Part shown: piece after piece, positions 1 through 9,716 of the stretch | Position numbering within the stretch: position 1 is the stretch's first letter | Layout: every line of letters starts with the position of its first letter | Assembly: GCF_014107495.1 (NCBI RefSeq) | Contig: NZ_CP041969.1 | Coordinates: forward strand, 3,149,501-3,213,500 | Source of the DNA: Cohnella cholangitidis | GTDB lineage: Bacteria > Bacillota > Bacilli > Paenibacillales > Paenibacillaceae | DNA: 64,000 nucleotides | Reading direction: 5' to 3' | Position numbers and translations under genes: made by a program | The notes under the pieces: generated by a model | Told to the model about the DNA's origin: nothing | What the model saw: only the letters and a program-made list of their open reading frames with translations | Database searches by the model: none

Positions 1-2
1 AT

Positions 3-3000
3 ACGAAAGGTTACTTGCGGTTTGATACGCAGTCAACAGCCAATGAGTACCGTTATTTGGGGAAAATGGCGTATTCCAGCGTCGCTTACTTAAGCGGAGA
101 CGGCAGCAAAGGAGTTTATGCCTACTGGAACGATTGGAACGAAGCGTCCGGCGGGGACACGAGCCTTGAAGAGGGCGTGCAGCTTTATTACTTCTGCCTG
201 GAAAATTGCGAGGATACCGGGCCCTCTCAGGACATGGTGACGAAGGCGGATGTCGAGCTTCCGTCTCACGTCAACGGGTCCGTTCCGATGGGCGGTAAAA
301 TCGTCATTCGAGCGCTCGCGCAGCCGAACCTGTCGTTAAAAGCGGATATTGTGTACGAAAGCGCGGATCAAGGAAACAGTCATACCGTCAGCGCGAACTT
401 GGCCGCATCTGCGGAAGAAGCGCGCGTATATCGCGCGGACTGGACGTTGCCTGCCGGAACGAAGCGGATCGTCTCGGTGAAAGTCGCGCCGATCGGAAAG
501 CCCGACGAAAGCAAGGAGGCTCTGAATAGTCCGCTTGAAGTCGCCGGATTGCTGCAGGTGAAGCTGTCCACGGCGGACGCCTCCGCGTTAGCCGACGTGA
601 AGATGAACCTCTGGAGCAATTCCGCGAAGGCGGGCGGCAGCGCTAAGTTCCCCGCTTCGCTGGAAGCGGAGACGGCCTTGAAGCCGGCTTCGGATTATAC
701 GCTCTCCCTTGTCGACGCATCCGGACGACTGCTGCTCGAGGAGCCGGGCGTCGAGGTGAAGCCCGGCGAATCGAATGCCGTCGCTCTATCCGTAATCCCC
801 GCCGCGCAGCTCGCTGTTCATGTGATCGGGGAACGAGGCATGGCGGTTCAGAACGCCCAGGTGGAAATACGCCGGCCCGAAGGCGAATTGCTGTATCGCG
901 GCAAAACGGTCGGAAACGGAATATTGACGGTCCCGAACGTGTTCTTTGCCGGGGATGAAGTTGAAATCCGGGTCGCGGCTCCGTCCCCCTATCAGTCTCC
1001 TGCACCGGAAATCCACAAGCTTCAAGCGGGCAATCAGCAGCCGGTCATCCAGCTTGCCAATTTGGACTTTGGTACGCTCGCGGGCATCACGATGTTCAAG
1101 GGTAAACCGGTGCCTGGCGTAACGGTAAAGCTATTAGGAGAAACCGGTACTCTCGTCGACCAGACGGTATCCGACGCGCAAGGCCGTTATCGTTTGCGAG
1201 CGCCGGCAGGCATTGTCCGTATCGCCGCCGAACGGAAGGAAGCGCCGTTGTACGCGAGCAAGCAGATTGAAACGCTTACGCTGAGGACGGCGGAAACGTT
1301 GACGCGTGATATTCCATTGGATAACCATGGTCTGGGAACGATCAAGGTCGAAGCCAAAATTCTTCATGTCGATGGAAGCTCAATCCCGATCTCCCTTGCC
1401 GACAAGGTGAACGCCCAAGATTACCAGCTCATGTTTCGTGCTTTGAATGTCGCTCAAGTCTATCGGATCTCTCCTGTCTATTACGATCGATTTCAATTTT
1501 ACGGGACGCCCGGGGATCAATTCGAGGTTTGTATAAAGTCAACGGCAGTCGAGCTGGGCTCCGCCTGTGAAACCGTGCAATTAAACAGCAATCGGGAAGC
1601 TACGGCGACTCTGACGCTTAAAGAGACTGCAAGAATTACGGGAACCGTCTCGGGTTCTGATTTTGAAAGATCGGTCTATTACCAATACCGCTCAAGCAAC
1701 GCGGACAATTGGACCTATCTCGGCTATCGAAATATTGAACCTAACGGAGCTTTTGCGCTTTCGCTCCCGAAACCCGGGATATATCAAATCCAATTTCGGA
1801 ATAACTCCCAATCCTACACGTGGGAAGGCGAAGTCCATCAAGGGGAACTTCTTACCCTTCCCCCGATTCACCTGGCCAGCCAACCGACCCTATTCGCAGG
1901 AAAGTCCGGCAACGGCTTCAATCAAAGCGAGCTGCGTGCTTCGTCCGGGGAGACAGTGACCTTACGGGCAAGCTATCACAACAGCAGCCAAGCAGACATG
2001 CTGTTCGAAGCGAAGTTGATTTTGAACGTACCGACGGGCGCAACCTTATTGCCTGACAGCGTGATGCTGAACAATATCCCCGTTGCGGCTGCGGATGAGG
2101 GGAGCGGCAAATACGCCGTTACGGTAGGGCACTTGAATCCGTTAGCAAGCGGATCGATATCGTATCGCGTTCGAATCGACAATAATCCGCCTAGCGAGAT
2201 GCTTCAGCAGATGGACATCCGCTTTAAGAAGACTTCCAACAGCGCGGTCGCCGTGGAAACGCTCGGCGCGGCTTTCATTCGCACTTCAATACTGACCTTA
2301 GAAGCGCCTGAGACGATTGCGCAACAATCCTTCACGGTCAGCGGACGCGCGCCAGCAGGCAAGCAAGTGTTCATCTATTCCGACGATGCGCTCGTCGGCA
2401 GCGCGGAATCGACTGCCGGCGGCTTATGGCACGCTGAAATCGCATTGCCGGATAAGCCAGACAGCTTCGTCTGGAAGAAGCCATCCAACAATCGCTTGAT
2501 CGCGAAGGTAGAAACGGATTCCGGATTTGTAGAATCCAATATCGCGCTTGTTAAGGTTGATCCGACAGCGCCATCGATAACGGAAATGACGATAGGGCAG
2601 CAAACCGGCCGTAAAACCGTTTTTCATCCTAATAGGGGAGTTGAGCGGTTTCCTTTTACTATCGCGCCGAACACGTCCATTTTTGTGACGGCGAGCATCT
2701 CCAATCCCGAACGGATGATCAACCCGACGGTGACGATCGGCGATCAAACGGTTCCTTTGTACGAAGGCGATTCCGGCAAATTCAGCGCGATCGTCCCGGC
2801 CAGTCGCAACATGGGAACAGGGATATATGTAAACTACGACTTGCTGCCCGAAACGGCGAAACCAAGAACGAAAGAGCCGACCGAAGACGACTGGCTTGCG
2901 GAGCAAGCCGCTCAGGAAGCCGATTGGGGCAAGGTGGATGTCACCGTTTTCGATTCAAGCGAGTCGGGACCTGATCCCGAGGCGGCCTACTCCCCGACGT

Positions 3001-6000
3001 ACAAGGTCAACTTCCCGGACAAAGACCATACGGAAGCCCTGTTCCGGATGAGCGTAAAGGCGGAGAAGCTGACGGGAGAACCCGTGCCTTACCGCGGATT
3101 CGTACCGACCTGGGATTACGAAACCGGCGCTCTGGTCATCAAAGGCAGCATTTCAAGAAGCATGTTCTCCGCTGCGCAGATGAAAGAGCTGGCGGCTATC
3201 GTGCCCGGCGTGCAATCTCTTCAATTCGGTCCAGAACCGACTTTGTCGACGGACTACCTGGGCATCACGCTCTCTCTCCTCAATCCGAAAGCGGAGAAGT
3301 TCAATACGGCGTACGGTATCGCCAATAGCTTAAAAGGCTACGTGAGCGACACGATCGATTTTATGGATTACGCCGATCAAATCCTGCAGTTCCAGGATTA
3401 CGTCATCAACAACGAATGCGATGCGACGAGCGTCCGCTACTTCGTGAATGTGTCGAATATCCTATATGATCAAGCCGCGGGCGGGCTCGTCATGAAAAAC
3501 ATCATCACCGGGGCCGGTTTGGTGGCGGGCGTGGGGCTAAGCAAGCTCCCTCCTTGGGCGACGGCTTCCATATCGGGACTTCTGACCGCCGCGAATGACG
3601 CTATTTTGAGCTCCTGGGGCGATCGGCTGAATGACCTGAAAAAGGAATTCGAGGAAAACAAAAAATGGCGCGATCAAATGGCGGAAGCGGGAGCGATCAG
3701 CCGATGCAACACGAAGGACTTTAAGGAAGATAAAAAGGTGGCCGACCCCGTATGGATTTGGGACCCTAGCGGATATGCCTACGAAGCCGTACCCGGCAAT
3801 CGGCTGGAAGGCGTAAAGGCTGTTTTGCTGCAAGAGGATCCCCGGCATCCGGGAGATTGGGGCGAGTGGGATGCGGACTGGTACGGCCAGCAAAATCCGC
3901 TCTACACGGATTCCGAAGGCCGATACGGATGGGATGTGCCGGAGGGCAAGTGGCGCGTTCTCTATTCGAAAGATGGATATCTGCCTGCGCAAAGCGCCGA
4001 TTTGACCGTATTGCCGCCTCACTTCGACGTGAATGTCGCGATGGTATCGCTGCAGCCCCCTGAACCGATCGCCGGTCAAGCGGTCGCCGGCAAGTCGATT
4101 CGGGTGTCGTTCAGCAAATATATGGTTGCCGACACGGTGACCGCCGGAGGTATTATTCTTGAGAACGCAAGCGGATACCAAGTATCCGGCCGGGTCGAAG
4201 CCGTCGATAGCGAAGCGGACGAATCCGGACAGACGCTTGCGCGAAGCTTTAAGTTTGTACCTGAAGCGCCGCTTAAAGCCGGAGATCAATATCGCTTGCG
4301 CGTACTCGCGCATGTACAAAGCTACGCGTATGTCGGCATGACGTCGGAGCGCTCGTTCAATGTGAGCGTACTGCCTGCGGACGCGCGAATTCTTGAAGCG
4401 GCGGCAGATCTTACGGCTATCGCAGGGCAAACCGAATTGTTCGTTGAATGGACGAAGCTGGACAATGCCGACGCAAGCGGCTATAGATTGACCGCGACGC
4501 CGCAAGGCACATCGGCTTGCGAACCGGTCGTAAACGATTTGGGCCTAGCCCGAAACAACGCCTCGATGCAAGATTTGTGCGCCGGAACGACGTATGATTT
4601 GAGGTTGGCAACGTTGGATGCCGATGGCGGCGTATCCGCGGGTACCGCTATCACTGTGAAGACGAAGAATGCGCCGACATTGCTGCAGGACACGACGTCT
4701 CCCGGCGAGGCGACCGCAGCGTCGGCAGTCTGGAAAGACGAGCAGCTTTTCGTCGCATGGACGGACCCGAACGATCCGGATTTGCACCATGTAGAAGTAT
4801 CGTACAGGGTCAAGGGAACAACGGCTTACAGCGTTCCGCAAGTCGTGGCGAAGGGCTTGCAGCAAGTCCGGTTGCTGCAGCTGGACAAGAGCAAATCGTA
4901 TGACATTCTCATTCGCTCGTTTGACAACCGGCTGAACGGCTCGACCGGCCTAGCCCTTACCGACAAAGCCGACAATCCTGGAAGCGGGGGCGCTGGCGGT
5001 GGTGGTGGTGGCGGAGGCACTGGCGGTGGTAACGAAACCGGCGACCCGCTGCAGACGGAGATCGAACTTACCGGCGACGCGGGCGAATGGACGCTGTTCG
5101 ACGGCGCTTTGCGGCTTAAGCAGCCCGCCGGAGCCTTCAAAGAGACGGTCAAGCTCGCGATTCGACAGCTTCCGATCCGCTCGAACGAGCAGCCGGCAGG
5201 CATGCTGCAGGTCAGCCCTGCGATCTCTCTCGTGGCAGATACGCAATCGCTCAAGCGAATGTCCGTCGAACTTCAAGCCGACAAGAGCCTGATCGTTGGC
5301 AAAGATATTCGCAAGCTAGGTATTTACCGGCAGGATCCGGCGAAGCCGCAAGCTTGGATCTACGTTGGAGGCGTCGTCGGAACGGACGGTTCCTCTGTCC
5401 GGACGGACATTTCCGAATGGGGCGTCTATGCGGCGTTCTATCATGAGGTTACGTTTGCGGATATTCAAAGCCATTGGAGCCGGCAAGAGGTGGAGGTGCT
5501 GGCGAGTCGGAACATTGTGTCCGGCGTATCCGCGGGCAAGTTCGAGCCGAATCGCTTGCTGACGCGCGCGGAAGCGGTTAAGCTCCTCTTGTCCCTGATG
5601 CGGCAATCCGGCAATTTGCCTGACCAGCCCGGTACCGGAGCGAATTTTAAAGACGTTCGGGGCAGCGCGTGGTATGCTGCGGATGTTGCTGCGGCAAGCG
5701 CGATTGGCATTATCCAGGGAGCGAATGGCCGCTTCCGCCCTCACGACGAGATTACGCGCGAAGAGCTTGTCTCCATGATTGCTAGAACCGGGGTTATCCC
5801 GGCAACGATGGATTCGGACGAATCTTCCGCTTGGCTGGCTCCTTACCGGGATGCCCGGAGCATATCCATTTGGGCGTTGCCGGCCATGCGGTTCGCCGTA
5901 GAACAAGGCTGGCTGAAAGGCCGTACCGCAAGCACGCTTTCCCCGCAAGGAAAGCTGTCTCGCGCAGAAGCGGCGGTCATCCTCTACCGGCTGTTGGATC

Positions 6001-6026
6001 AATTGCAGTTGATCCGGCAAGCTTAA
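3..6026 (+). CDS. Giant SLH-domain surface protein, 5' end outside the window
   Basis: The frame is open to the left edge and no SD-preceded start is visible, so this is the C-terminal ~2000 residues of a larger secreted protein. Seen: several carboxypeptidase-regulatory/Cna-B-like beta modules (for example around residues 355-405, with GVTVKLLGETGTLVDQT), an Ig-like stretch, two fibronectin-III-like modules (about 1460-1640), a Gly-rich hinge (about 1655-1672), a ZU5/GAIN-like beta domain, and three SLH repeats at the C-terminus (about 1812-2003; FADIQSHWSRQEVEVLA, FKDVRGSAWYAADVAAA, YRDARSISIWALPAMRF). SLH repeats bind pyruvylated secondary cell-wall polymer, so the protein is probably held on the cell surface. 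Its ligand or activity is unknown; an enzymatic domain may lie upstream. The gene ends at a perfect bidirectional terminator. Confidence 0.85.
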   Translation, partial: TKGYLRFDTQSTANEYRYLGKMAYSSVAYLSGDGSKGVYAYWNDWNEASGGDTSLEEGVQLYYFCLENCEDTGPSQDMVTKADVELPSHVNGSVPMGGKIVIRALAQPNLSLKADIVYESADQGNSHTVSANLAASAEEARVYRADWTLPAGTKRIVSVKVAPIGKPDESKEALNSPLEVAGLLQVKLSTADASALADVKMNLWSNSAKAGGSAKFPASLEAETALKPASDYTLSLVDASGRLLLEEPGVEVKPGESNAVALSVIPAAQLAVHVIGERGMAVQNAQVEIRRPEGELLYRGKTVGNGILTVPNVFFAGDEVEIRVAAPSPYQSPAPEIHKLQAGNQQPVIQLANLDFGTLAGITMFKGKPVPGVTVKLLGETGTLVDQTVSDAQGRYRLRAPAGIVRIAAERKEAPLYASKQIETLTLRTAETLTRDIPLDNHGLGTIKVEAKILHVDGSSIPISLADKVNAQDYQLMFRALNVAQVYRISPVYYDRFQFYGTPGDQFEVCIKSTAVELGSACETVQLNSNREATATLTLKETARITGTVSGSDFERSVYYQYRSSNADNWTYLGYRNIEPNGAFALSLPKPGIYQIQFRNNSQSYTWEGEVHQGELLTLPPIHLASQPTLFAGKSGNGFNQSELRASSGETVTLRASYHNSSQADMLFEAKLILNVPTGATLLPDSVMLNNIPVAAADEGSGKYAVTVGHLNPLASGSISYRVRIDNNPPSEMLQQMDIRFKKTSNSAVAVETLGAAFIRTSILTLEAPETIAQQSFTVSGRAPAGKQVFIYSDDALVGSAESTAGGLWHAEIALPDKPDSFVWKKPSNNRLIAKVETDSGFVESNIALVKVDPTAPSITEMTIGQQTGRKTVFHPNRGVERFPFTIAPNTSIFVTASISNPERMINPTVTIGDQTVPLYEGDSGKFSAIVPASRNMGTGIYVNYDLLPETAKPRTKEPTEDDWLAEQAAQEADWGKVDVTVFDSSESGPDPEAAYSPTYKVNFPDKDHTEALFRMSVKAEKLTGEPVPYRGFVPTWDYETGALVIKGSISRSMFSAAQMKELAAIVPGVQSLQFGPEPTLSTDYLGITLSLLNPKAEKFNTAYGIANSLKGYVSDTIDFMDYADQILQFQDYVINNECDATSVRYFVNVSNILYDQAAGGLVMKNIITGAGLVAGVGLSKLPPWATASISGLLTAANDAILSSWGDRLNDLKKEFEENKKWRDQMAEAGAISRCNTKDFKEDKKVADPVWIWDPSGYAYEAVPGNRLEGVKAVLLQEDPRHPGDWGEWDADWYGQQNPLYTDSEGRYGWDVPEGKWRVLYSKDGYLPAQSADLTVLPPHFDVNVAMVSLQPPEPIAGQAVAGKSIRVSFSKYMVADTVTAGGIILENASGYQVSGRVEAVDSEADESGQTLARSFKFVPEAPLKAGDQYRLRVLAHVQSYAYVGMTSERSFNVSVLPADARILEAAADLTAIAGQTELFVEWTKLDNADASGYRLTATPQGTSACEPVVNDLGLARNNASMQDLCAGTTYDLRLATLDADGGVSAGTAITVKTKNAPTLLQDTTSPGEATAASAVWKDEQLFVAWTDPNDPDLHHVEVSYRVKGTTAYSVPQVVAKGLQQVRLLQLDKSKSYDILIRSFDNRLNGSTGLALTDKADNPGSGGAGGGGGGGGTGGGNETGDPLQTEIELTGDAGEWTLFDGALRLKQPAGAFKETVKLAIRQLPIRSNEQPAGMLQVSPAISLVADTQSLKRMSVELQADKSLIVGKDIRKLGIYRQDPAKPQAWIYVGGVVGTDGSSVRTDISEWGVYAAFYHEVTFADIQSHWSRQEVEVLASRNIVSGVSAGKFEPNRLLTRAEAVKLLLSLMRQSGNLPDQPGTGANFKDVRGSAWYAADVAAASAIGIIQGANGRFRPHDEITREELVSMIARTGVIPATMDSDESSAWLAPYRDARSISIWALPAMRFAVEQGWLKGRTASTLSPQGKLSRAEAAVILYRLLDQLQLIRQA

Positions 6027-6028
6027 CA

Positions 6029-6087
6029 AAACGGAGACCCGAGAGAAGGACACTTTATCGCAAGTGGCCCCTCTCGGGTCTCCGTTT
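6029..6087. terminator. Bidirectional rho-independent terminator
   Basis: Perfect 17-bp inverted repeat (6029-6045 with 6071-6087; arm AAACGGAGACCCGAGAG), with a small inner stem CACTT/AAGTG in the loop. The A/T ends on both sides allow it to serve both the SLH gene and the convergent kinase gene. Confidence 0.85.
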
Positions 6088-6089
6088 AT

Positions 6090-8032
6090 CTAAGGCTGCA
6101 GCGGCAAGTCGATCCGCAGCACGCAGCCCCTATCATGGTCCGGCGAAAGCGTCAGCGTTCCCCCGAGCAGCATCACTCTTTCGTTCATGGATTGCATCCC
6201 GAAGCCGTATTCACCGGGCTCATACCGAATGCCGTCGTTGCGGAGGCGGAATCGAACAAGATGATCCTTCTGCTCCAGATGAAATCGGAAATGCTTGCTC
6301 TTGCCGTGTTTAATCCCGTTCGTCAATCCTTCCTTCAACGCTTGCAATATCGTACGCTGATGCGCCGCTGTCATGGGGGGCAGATCCCCTATCGCATAGT
6401 CGATTAGGACGTCCATCGTCTCGGACGTGTTTTCGATCAGCTCGGCAAGGATAGTCTGCAAAGTCAACTCGAACGCGTTGTCCTCCTTCATTCGATGGAC
6501 CGCTTCCCGAATTTCGTCCAAGCCTTTGCGTACAAGCGCCTGAGACTGGCGAGCGTTCTCGAGGCCGCGTTCGTCTCCCCGCTCCAGCAGCATCATAGCC
6601 GCTTCAAGCTGAACGATCGACGCGGTCAGCGTATGCCCCACATGGTCGTGAATATCCTCGGAAATCCGATTCCGCTCCTTCATCATCGCAATGTCCGACA
6701 TGGCTTTCGCCTTTTCGCGAATCGATGCCTGAAGCTGAAGGGATGTCCGTTCCAGGTCGGAAGTTCGTTCCCGCACCTTGCGCTCAAGCCTTCCCTTCAT
6801 CCCTCTAAGCTGATCCCTTGCGCGTACGACGAGGACGAATCCCATCCCGAAAATCAAATAAAACAAGCTGAGCAGCACCAGGTTATCCACTACGATCTCG
6901 ATCAAGAGCGACCACTGGTTCGAAGATCTGCTCCCCCGCGGATACATGAAGTTGTAAAGCTCTTCAGCCCCAATGCCGAGCAGCAGCACAATAACTAACG
7001 AGGCGATTTTTCCGGTTTCGCCGATGCGATCGCGGTACGACCGATAGATGCCCAAGATGGCAATAGGAGACGACAGCAGAATCAGCAGCAACATCAAGGT
7101 AATCGTCGTGTGATGGACCGAAGGGCTTAGCAAGCTGAAAATGATCGCTAAAGGAATCAGAATGGAATAATAGATTCGCAATCGCGCGAAAATTCGAGAC
7201 GGATCCCCTCCGGACAATCGCTCCAGCAGCCCGGCAATCGCCCAAGCCGCCGCCGGGTTGCCGATTTGAACATAGGAAGCGAAAGCCCCCATGTCCAAGT
7301 AATACTGCAACAGCCCCGTGCCGAATAGCGCGGAATAGCCTGCCGATAATGTCAAACAGCCGAAGTATAGGTATGCAGCGTTCCGTTCGTAGAACAGCCA
7401 TGCGCAAACCGTTAGGATGAAGATGAAAAGATAGCAGACCGACAGCACGAGCCGAATCGCGTCTTGCCGTAAAATCGAAACGAGCAATTCCTCTTGCGGT
7501 CCGCCGATGATTTGTCCGGCGGTAGGCACAAGCGAGGAGGGCTCCCCCCAGATGCGAAGATAGAGCATGCTGCCCGCCGACGATTCCGGCAAGGGAATTC
7601 GATTCCAACGGAATAATGACGGCTTTTCGCCCTCCGGCAGTTGACCGCTGTACACGATTCGGCCGTTCAAATAGGCTTCGAAATGACCCAATCTTCGAAT
7701 ATGAAGCGCCGTGCCTTCCCCGGTATCGACATTGGAAGGAAGGGCTCTTCGAACCCAATACACTTCCGAAGGCGTCTTGCGATCGTCGATTGCCCGCTTA
7801 GAGACGACCAGCCTTCCGACTCCGCGAATGCTTCGGCTTCCACGGACATATCGCCGTTGTAAAATTCCCATTTCTCGGGGGAATCAATGGAGAAGAAAGC
7901 CGGAAGTCCATATTGGACGGACTTTAGCGCGCTAAGATTGAAAATAGCCGTCACGATCAAGATCGCGACGGGGATCCCCAGTCCAAAGATAACCCAGCTT
8001 TTTCGCGTTTGCCGGCTAAGGCTATTTCCCAT
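6090..8032 (-). pseudogene. Sensor histidine kinase (7TM-DISM / HisKA_3), interrupted by a frameshift
   Basis: The natural start is at 8032 (MGNSLSRQTRKSW, then a TM helix), overlapping the stop of the upstream response regulator by 11 bp. This frame runs through the extracellular sensor start (SIDSPEKWEFYNG) to about 7800. The homologous continuation (VVSKRAIDDRKTPSEVYWVRR) lies in another frame, open to 6090. One missing base (or two extra) near 7795-7815 explains both. The downstream part has the sensor fold, about seven TM helices, a coiled coil, the HisKA_3 H-box (RISEDIHDHVGHT) and a HATPase_c domain ending LSPDHDRGCVLRIDLPL. It would autophosphorylate and signal to the adjacent regulator. 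If the shift is real, the kinase is probably non-functional; an assembly error is the alternative. Confidence 0.75.
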
Positions 8033-8699
8033 ACGGCGTCTCCCCGATCAGCTCCTGCAGCATCATGGATGCGATCGTTCTGTCGTTCGTTTTCAGCTTG
8101 GCATAAATTCCGCTGACGTAATTTTTGACTGTCCCGATGCTCATGAAGAGCGTCTCTGCAATCTCCGGGTTCGATCTTCCCTGAATCAATGCGCGCGCGA
8201 CTTCGTATTCTTTTCCCGACAGTTGGATTCCTTTCAGCTTCGTATCCAAAGCGCCAACAAGAACCTTGGCGGAAACATCGACCGATTTGATGCGTTTAGC
8301 CAGTTTCTCGGCAATGGCCGTCGGAAGCAGAAATTCCCCCTGGGTCGCATCCCGAATGGCTTGCGCCAGCTTCTTTCCGGGAATATCCTTCAGTAGAAAG
8401 CCGGTCGCGCCGCTTGCCAGCGCTTCAACAATGTACTCGTCCTCCGCGAACGTCGTCAAAATGATCAGCACCGTGTCCGGAAGCAGCCGCTTGAGCCGGC
8501 GCGTACATTTCAGGCCGTCCATGCGCGGCATTCGGATATCCATCAGCACGACCTGCGGCTTCAGCTCCGCAGCCAATCGCAGCGCTTCCTCGCCGTCTTT
8601 CGCTTCGCCTACGACTTCCATATCGTCTTGAATGCTGAGTATCGTTTGCAGTCCTTCCCGCATCAACGTTTGATCGTCTGCTATCAATATGCGAATCAT
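8022..8699 (-). CDS. NarL/LuxR-family response regulator
   Basis: 225 aa, usual length for the NarL family. Receiver domain at residues 1-120 with acidic pocket D8/D9, phospho-acceptor D54 (VLMDIRMPRMDG) and the K of LLKDIPGKK; LuxR-type HTH at about 160-215 (NPEIAETLFMSIGTVKNYVSGI). First gene of a two-gene operon with the kinase at 6090-8032 (overlap 11 bp). Closest in layout to LiaR/DegU-type regulators of cell-envelope or stress responses, but the target is not evident. Palindromic sites 80-110 bp upstream of the start suggest autoregulation (inference). Confidence 0.9.
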   Translation of the reverse strand: MIRILIADDQTLMREGLQTILSIQDDMEVVGEAKDGEEALRLAAELKPQVVLMDIRMPRMDGLKCTRRLKRLLPDTVLIILTTFAEDEYIVEALASGATGFLLKDIPGKKLAQAIRDATQGEFLLPTAIAEKLAKRIKSVDVSAKVLVGALDTKLKGIQLSGKEYEVARALIQGRSNPEIAETLFMSIGTVKNYVSGIYAKLKTNDRTIASMMLQELIGETPYGK

Positions 8700-8776
8700 A
8701 TCCGTTCCTCCGGTCGTCCTGTTTGTTCCAAGTATATGACAGGCTCAAAGGAGCGACAATCGTTTACGGGCATTCC

Positions 8777-8808
8777 GTGACGGCAGTCACCCTTTTCCAT
8801 GACAGTCA
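8777..8808. promoter_or_regulatory. Inverted-repeat sites upstream of the response regulator gene
   Basis: GTGACGGCAGTCAC (8777-8790, perfect 5-bp arms) followed 9 bp later by TGACAGTCA (8800-8808). Their place in the divergent region between the regulator and the DUF2975 operon fits binding by a NarL-type dimer. No direct evidence of binding. Confidence 0.4.
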
Positions 8809-8931
8809 GGTATGTTCATTTTCGACAGATGGAGAACAAGGTTAGTCCACCATAGTGGAGTTGGGCGGGAAATCTTTCTTAAACACGGGAATTATAACAA
8901 CAAAAATACATCTAATTTCATAATAAAATTA

Positions 8932-8959
8932 TTGTAAAACGATAAATATATGTTAAAAT
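8932..8959 (+). promoter_or_regulatory. Probable sigma-A promoter of the DUF2975/XRE operon
   Basis: TTGTAA, 16-bp spacer, TAAAAT, in a strongly A+T-rich stretch 34 bp upstream of the start at 8993. Confidence 0.45.
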
Positions 8960-8992
8960 AAAGCTAATTCATTATAAGTGAGGGGCTTTCTT

Positions 8993-9475
8993 ATGAAACG
9001 AGGAACAACATTCTTTTTAAGATTAACTATTGTTCTGATTGGAATGGCAGTTCTTGCTTTGTGCGTTTTTTTGGTGCCTGAGATCGCGAACTACGCAGTG
9101 GAACTGTATCCGGATAGGACGTATTTGAAATCTCTCGTGTACATCGATTTGTATGCATCGGCGATTCCTTTTTACATCGCTCTGTATCAAGCGCTTCAAC
9201 TTTTAAGCTACATCGACAAGAACAAAGCGTTCTCGGAATTATCCGTGCGGGCTTTAAAGAATATCAAAAACTGCGCGATCGCAATCAGCGGTTTGTATGC
9301 GTTAGGCATGCCGCTCTTCTATCTCGTGGCGGACAAAGACGATGCCCCGGGGATCATCGTAATCGGGATGATTATTATTTTTGCCTCCATGGTCATTGCC
9401 GTTTTTGCCGCCGTTCTTCAGAAGCTTCTAAAAGAGGCTATCGATATCAAATCAGAAAACGACTTGACGGTCTGA
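8993..9475 (+). CDS. DUF2975 family membrane protein
   Basis: About 160 aa starting MKRGTTFFLRL; ATG 8993 is chosen because GTGAGGGG at 8978-8985 is its SD, which rules out the GTG at 8978 as start. Four hydrophobic helices are visible (first at residues 6-28, a pair in the middle, last near IIVIGMIIIFASMVIA). DUF2975 proteins (B. subtilis YoaS type) are almost always followed by a small YozG-like XRE repressor, as here with a 10-bp gap. Function is unknown. More A+T-rich than the flanking genes. Confidence 0.8.
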   Translation: MKRGTTFFLRLTIVLIGMAVLALCVFLVPEIANYAVELYPDRTYLKSLVYIDLYASAIPFYIALYQALQLLSYIDKNKAFSELSVRALKNIKNCAIAISGLYALGMPLFYLVADKDDAPGIIVIGMIIIFASMVIAVFAAVLQKLLKEAIDIKSENDLTV

Positions 9476-9485
9476 GGTGAATATT

Positions 9486-9704
9486 ATGGCGATCATAATC
9501 AATATCGATGTGATGTTGGCTAAACGAAAAATGAGCGTAACGGAGCTTTCGGAGAGGGTTGGAATTACGATGGCTAATCTCTCCATATTGAAGAACGGGA
9601 AGGCAAAAGCGATTCGATTATCTACTTTGGAGGCAATTTGTAAGCATCTAGAATGTCAGCCGGGAGATCTATTAGAATACAAAAGCGACGATACCCAAGC
9701 GTAG
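9486..9704 (+). CDS. YozG-like XRE-family transcriptional regulator
   Basis: 72 aa, a single Cro/C1 HTH (MSVTELSERVGITMANLSIL and RLSTLEAICKHLECQPGDLL), typical of the YozG group. ATG 9486 is preferred over the GTG at 9477 because the SD GAGGTG (9474-9479) sits 6 nt before it. Placed directly after the DUF2975 gene and 12 bp before the next membrane protein gene, so it probably regulates this operon. Confidence 0.85.
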   Translation: MAIIINIDVMLAKRKMSVTELSERVGITMANLSILKNGKAKAIRLSTLEAICKHLECQPGDLLEYKSDDTQA

Positions 9705-9716
9705 GGGGGCATATCG

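Noticed and set aside
3537..4505. 322-codon minus-strand frame within the giant SLH gene
   Set aside because: No family resemblance or SD; mirrors codon bias of the real gene on the plus strand.
4980..5035. Gly-codon run in the giant SLH gene as a regulatory repeat
   Set aside because: It encodes a Gly-rich hinge in frame; nothing suggests a separate function.
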